Shown here: positions 61,615 through 64,000 of the stretch, in pieces
How the letters are laid out: the number at the start of each line of letters is the position of its first letter
Numbering within the stretch: the first letter of the stretch is position 1
From: Streptomyces sp. NBC_00190
GTDB taxonomy: Bacteria > Actinomycetota > Actinomycetes > Streptomycetales > Streptomycetaceae
NCBI RefSeq assembly: GCF_036203305.1
Contig: NZ_CP108131.1
Location: 2,108,001-2,172,000, forward strand
Direction of reading: 5' to 3'
DNA length: 64,000 nt
The notes under the pieces: generated by a model
Seen by the model: only the letters and a program-made list of their open reading frames with translations
Database searches by the model: none
What the model was told of the DNA's origin: nothing
Position numbers and translations under genes: made by a program

Positions 61615-62595
61615 TCAGTTGTGGCTGTGCAGGACCTCGTTCAGGCCGCCCCAGGCCGCCTTGTACGGGCGGGCCTCGACGGCGCCGGTGACCGAGTTGC
61701 GGCGGAAGAGGATGTTGTTGGCGCCCGAGAGCTCCAGGGCCTTGACGATCTGGCCGTCCGGCAGGGTGACGCGGGTGCCCGCGGTCACGTAGAGGCCGGC
61801 CTCGACGACGCACTCGTCGCCGAGCGCGATGCCCACGCCCGCCTCGGCGCCGATCAGGGTGCGCTCGCCGATCGAGATGATCTGCTTGCCGCCGCCCGAG
61901 AGGGTGCCCATGGTGGAGGCGCCGCCGCCGATGTCGGAGCCGTCGCCGACCACGACACCCGCGGAGATGCGGCCCTCGACCATGGAGGTGCCGAGCGTGC
62001 CGGCGTTGAAGTTGACGAAGCCCTCGTGCATGACGGTGGTGCCCTCGGCGAGGTGCGCGCCGAGGCGGACACGGTCCGCGTCGGCGATGCGCACGCCCTT
62101 GGGGGCGACGTAGTCCGTCATCCGGGGGAACTTGTCGATCGAGGTGACCTGGAGGTGCAGGCCCTCGGCGCGCGCGTTGAGCCGGACGGTCTCGACCTGG
62201 TCGACGGCGACCGGGCCCAGCGAGGTCCAGGCGACGTTGGTGAGCAGGCCGAAGACACCGTCGAGGTTCTGGCCGTGCGGCTTGACCAGGCGGTGGCTGA
62301 GCAGGTGCAGGCGCAGGTACGCGTCGTGCGCGTCCAGCGGCTTGTCCTCCAGGGAGGAGATCACCGTACGGACGGCCACGACCTCGACGCCGCGGACCGC
62401 GTCCTGGCGGATCGCCTTCGACGCGGCGGCGCCCAGCAGCTCCACGGCCTGCTCGGCGGTGAGGCGCTCGGTGCCGGCCGGGCCGGGCTCGGCGACCAGC
62501 TCGGGGGCGGGGAACCAGGTGTCGAGGACGGTGCCGTCGGCGGTGATGGTGGCAAGTCCGGCGGCGACGGCGCCGGTGGTACGCGTAGCAGTCAT
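61615..62595 (-). CDS. dapD: 2,3,4,5-tetrahydropyridine-2,6-dicarboxylate N-succinyltransferase (DapD)
   Basis: A 326-aa left-handed beta-helix transferase. The hexapeptide-repeat core is visible in [20 protein letters not shown] and [40 protein letters not shown] is a family landmark. The ~130-residue N-terminal domain ([20 protein letters not shown]) is of the actinobacterial type. It succinylates tetrahydrodipicolinate in the lysine/diaminopimelate pathway. The upstream MFS stop lies only 9 bp before its ATG, so it may be co-transcribed, but its ribosome site is weak. Confidence 0.94.
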   Translation of the reverse strand: MTATRTTGAVAAGLATITADGTVLDTWFPAPELVAEPGPAGTERLTAEQAVELLGAAASKAIRQDAVRGVEVVAVRTVISSLEDKPLDAHDAYLRLHLLSHRLVKPHGQNLDGVFGLLTNVAWTSLGPVAVDQVETVRLNARAEGLHLQVTSIDKFPRMTDYVAPKGVRIADADRVRLGAHLAEGTTVMHEGFVNFNAGTLGTSMVEGRISAGVVVGDGSDIGGGASTMGTLSGGGKQIISIGERTLIGAEAGVGIALGDECVVEAGLYVTAGTRVTLPDGQIVKALELSGANNILFRRNSVTGAVEARPYKAAWGGLNEVLHSHN

Positions 62596-62604
62596 GCCAG
62601 AAAC

Positions 62605-63837
62605 CTAACCGGCGACGGCCCGCGGTCGCGAACCGGTCTCATGTGCCGGTCGCGCGCGTCGCCGCGCCCCCGGCGCACCCATGACCAGCACGGTCACCCC
62701 GGCGGCCGCGCCGAGCACCGCGCACACGGGCCACAGCAGGCCGGGCGCGGCGTCGTACAGGGCTCCGCCGAGGGGCCCCGCGAGGACGACGCCACTGACG
62801 GACACGCCCGCGTACAGGCTCTGGAACCGGCCGATGGCGTGCTCGGGCGACTCGTCGGCGACGTACGCGGTGGCGGTGGTCTTGTAGAGGATCTCGCCGA
62901 GGGTGAGCAGCACCATCATCGCGACGGTGGTCGCGATGCCCACCCCGAGCAGCAGCATCGCGTAGCCGCCGCCCACCAGCACCAGACCGCTGCCGATGAC
63001 GTGCAGCGGGGAACGCCGGCGCAGGGCGAGGGCGGCGGGTATCTCCAGGAGCATGATGACGCCGCCGTTGATCCCGATGAGCAGCCCGTACGCGCGGGTG
63101 TCCATGCCGTGGTCGGCGAGGAACACCGGGAACGTCGTGTAGTGCTGCCGGTAGACGAGGTCGATGACGGCGATCGCGCCGAGCAGCACGAGGACGGCCG
63201 GCCGCGCGCGCAGCTCCCGCCACAGCCCTCCGCGGCCCAGACCCCCGTCCGGGGCCGCGGAAGGGGTCGTGGCCGCCCTGGCCGGGACGACCCGGGCGGT
63301 CCAGACGGCGAAGAAGAGGGTGCCGAGGCCGTCCGCGACGAAGAGCCAGCCGTACGAGAGTCCGGTCGCGACCAGGGCCCCGAGCGGTGCGCCCACCGCG
63401 AAGCCGGCGTTGGACATGCAGCGGGTGACGGCGAAGGCCTGGCGCCGGGAGCCCTCCGGCACGGTGACGGCGACCAGCGCGGAGTTGGCGGCCCGGATCA
63501 CCCCGGAGGCGTACTGGGCGAGCGGCAGGACGAGGGCCAGCAGGCCCGTCGGGACCGTCGGCAGGACGACGAGGGCGGCGCCGCCGAGCGCGGAGGCGGT
63601 GAGCAGCACGCGGCGGTGGCCGAAGCGGTCGCCGTACCAGCCGCCGGTGAAGTTCCCGGCGACCAGGCCGACGCCGCCGACGCCGACGACCAGGCCCGCC
63701 TGGGCGGCGCCGAGGCCGCGCGGGCCGGTCAGGTAGAGGAAGACGAAGACGAAGGTGAAGCTGACGACGGCATTGACGAAGATCCCCGCAGCCAGCAGCC
63801 ACACAGTCCTCGGTACGTCCTTGAACCCCTGCAGCAC
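62605..63837 (-). CDS. MFS transporter (YdfJ/DHA-type efflux-like)
   Basis: About 410 aa and 12 helices. The MFS motif A-like loop GGWYGDRFGHRRVLL follows helix 2. GTG 63837 is chosen because GGGGGA lies seven bases upstream; the frame is open to 63948 but without protein character. It is divergent from an HxlR regulator, so an exporter controlled by that regulator is likely. Substrate unknown. It precedes dapD by 9 bp. Confidence 0.88.
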   Translation of the reverse strand: MLQGFKDVPRTVWLLAAGIFVNAVVSFTFVFVFLYLTGPRGLGAAQAGLVVGVGGVGLVAGNFTGGWYGDRFGHRRVLLTASALGGAALVVLPTVPTGLLALVLPLAQYASGVIRAANSALVAVTVPEGSRRQAFAVTRCMSNAGFAVGAPLGALVATGLSYGWLFVADGLGTLFFAVWTARVVPARAATTPSAAPDGGLGRGGLWRELRARPAVLVLLGAIAVIDLVYRQHYTTFPVFLADHGMDTRAYGLLIGINGGVIMLLEIPAALALRRRSPLHVIGSGLVLVGGGYAMLLLGVGIATTVAMMVLLTLGEILYKTTATAYVADESPEHAIGRFQSLYAGVSVSGVVLAGPLGGALYDAAPGLLWPVCAVLGAAAGVTVLVMGAPGARRRARPAHETGSRPRAVAG

Positions 63838-63869
63838 ACCCGTGTCCCCCGTATCCCCGAAGCGGGTCA

Positions 63870-63903
63870 GTTCCTTTTGGGAACGGACTATGTCAGCATG
63901 ACA
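63870..63903. promoter_or_regulatory. Divergent MFS/hxlR promoter with two inverted repeats
   Basis: On the minus strand, TTGACC and CATAGT separated by 17 bases form a plausible promoter for the MFS gene (TTGACC lies at about 63910-63915). Inverted repeat GTTCC-TTTTG-GGAAC is at 63870-63884, and TGTCA-GCA-TGACA at 63891-63903 overlaps the spacer and -10. The second is a good HxlR operator candidate. Confidence 0.5.
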
Positions 63904-63932
63904 GCCTTGGGTCAACGGACAAAGGAGTTCCC

Positions 63933-64000
63933 ATGGCCCAGCGCACACACCTCGGCGACGTGGACTGCTCCATCGCCCAGGCCCTCGACGTGGTGGGCGA
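63933..64000 (+). CDS. HxlR family transcriptional regulator, N-terminal fragment
   Basis: Only the first ~22 codons are in the window. They read MAQRTHLGDVDCSIAQALDV followed by Val-Gly, matching the HxlR N-terminus, which has the redox-type Cys at position 12. AAAGGAG precedes the ATG. It is divergent from the MFS gene and is probably its repressor. The gene is cut by the window edge. Confidence 0.75.
   Translation, partial: MAQRTHLGDVDCSIAQALDVVG

Overview
The window is high-GC actinobacterial chromosome, almost certainly from Streptomyces. The signs are strong third-position GC bias, frequent GTG starts, AGGAGG-type ribosome binding sites, 4-bp ATGA/GTGA gene overlaps, and lineage-typical families: an LAETG sortase-E substrate, a BldC-size HTH protein, a PitH2-type transporter with an 11-nt-phased PHO box, and a single-chain cobaltochelatase-like protein. 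From memory, the order pit, small membrane protein, cobD, cobQ, chelatase, cobO, cobB, cobC, LAETG protein, penicillin-binding protein and dapD resembles the S. coelicolor SCO18xx-SCO19xx core region. I recognise about 62 genes or fragments. I see no tRNA, rRNA, insertion sequence, prophage or CRISPR array.

Layout. 1-8.6 kb: the end of an actP/DUF485 acetate symporter operon, a secreted subtilase, a zinc alcohol dehydrogenase, an alkylglycerol-monooxygenase-like membrane hydroxylase coupled to a lysoplasmalogenase, and a divergent 1034-aa NACHT/leucine-rich-repeat protein. 8.6-13.6 kb: a TetR-controlled catabolic operon of an acetoacetate-decarboxylase-like protein, an SDR and two amidohydrolases. 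13.7-19.4 kb: a RING-finger protein with a TerD-like segment, an exonuclease-BRCT protein, a LIM-like zinc protein, SURF1 and an SDR. 19.4-25.8 kb: a five-gene Asp23/AmaP envelope-stress operon, an enoyl-CoA hydratase, a tiny HTH protein, an ABC-F ATPase, a metallopeptidase remnant and a VOC protein. 25.8-28.6 kb: a helical-repeat protein and an alpha/beta hydrolase.

28.8-39.7 kb holds the phosphate transporter operon and then a B12-riboswitch-led cobalamin operon (cobD-cobQ-chelatase-cobO-cobB), with a convergent ZIP metal transporter and a CbiG-like/CobC fusion. These genes together cover amidation, aminopropanol attachment, adenosylation and probably cobalt supply and insertion. 39.8-51.4 kb: CapA-like protein, LAETG surface protein, metal-dependent amidohydrolase, class V aminotransferase, FrnE-type DsbA, GNAT, penicillin-binding protein, a three-gene membrane protein/histidine kinase/response regulator operon, and IclR. 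51.5-64 kb: a divergent ketoglutarate-semialdehyde-dehydrogenase-like gene with a palindromic operator, a two-domain TerD protein, a structured intergenic region, two 16-bp tandem-repeat arrays, a Tat-exported DUF839/PhoX protein, a second helical-repeat paralogue, a secreted nuclease, GNAT, dapD, and an MFS/HxlR divergent pair cut by the window end.

The most promising leads are the NACHT-LRR protein (a candidate bacterial NLR-like defence protein), the paired predicted ether-lipid enzymes beside it, the canonical C3HC4 RING protein, and the possible three-way-junction RNA after the TerD gene. All functional calls rest on motif recognition by eye; no database search was run.
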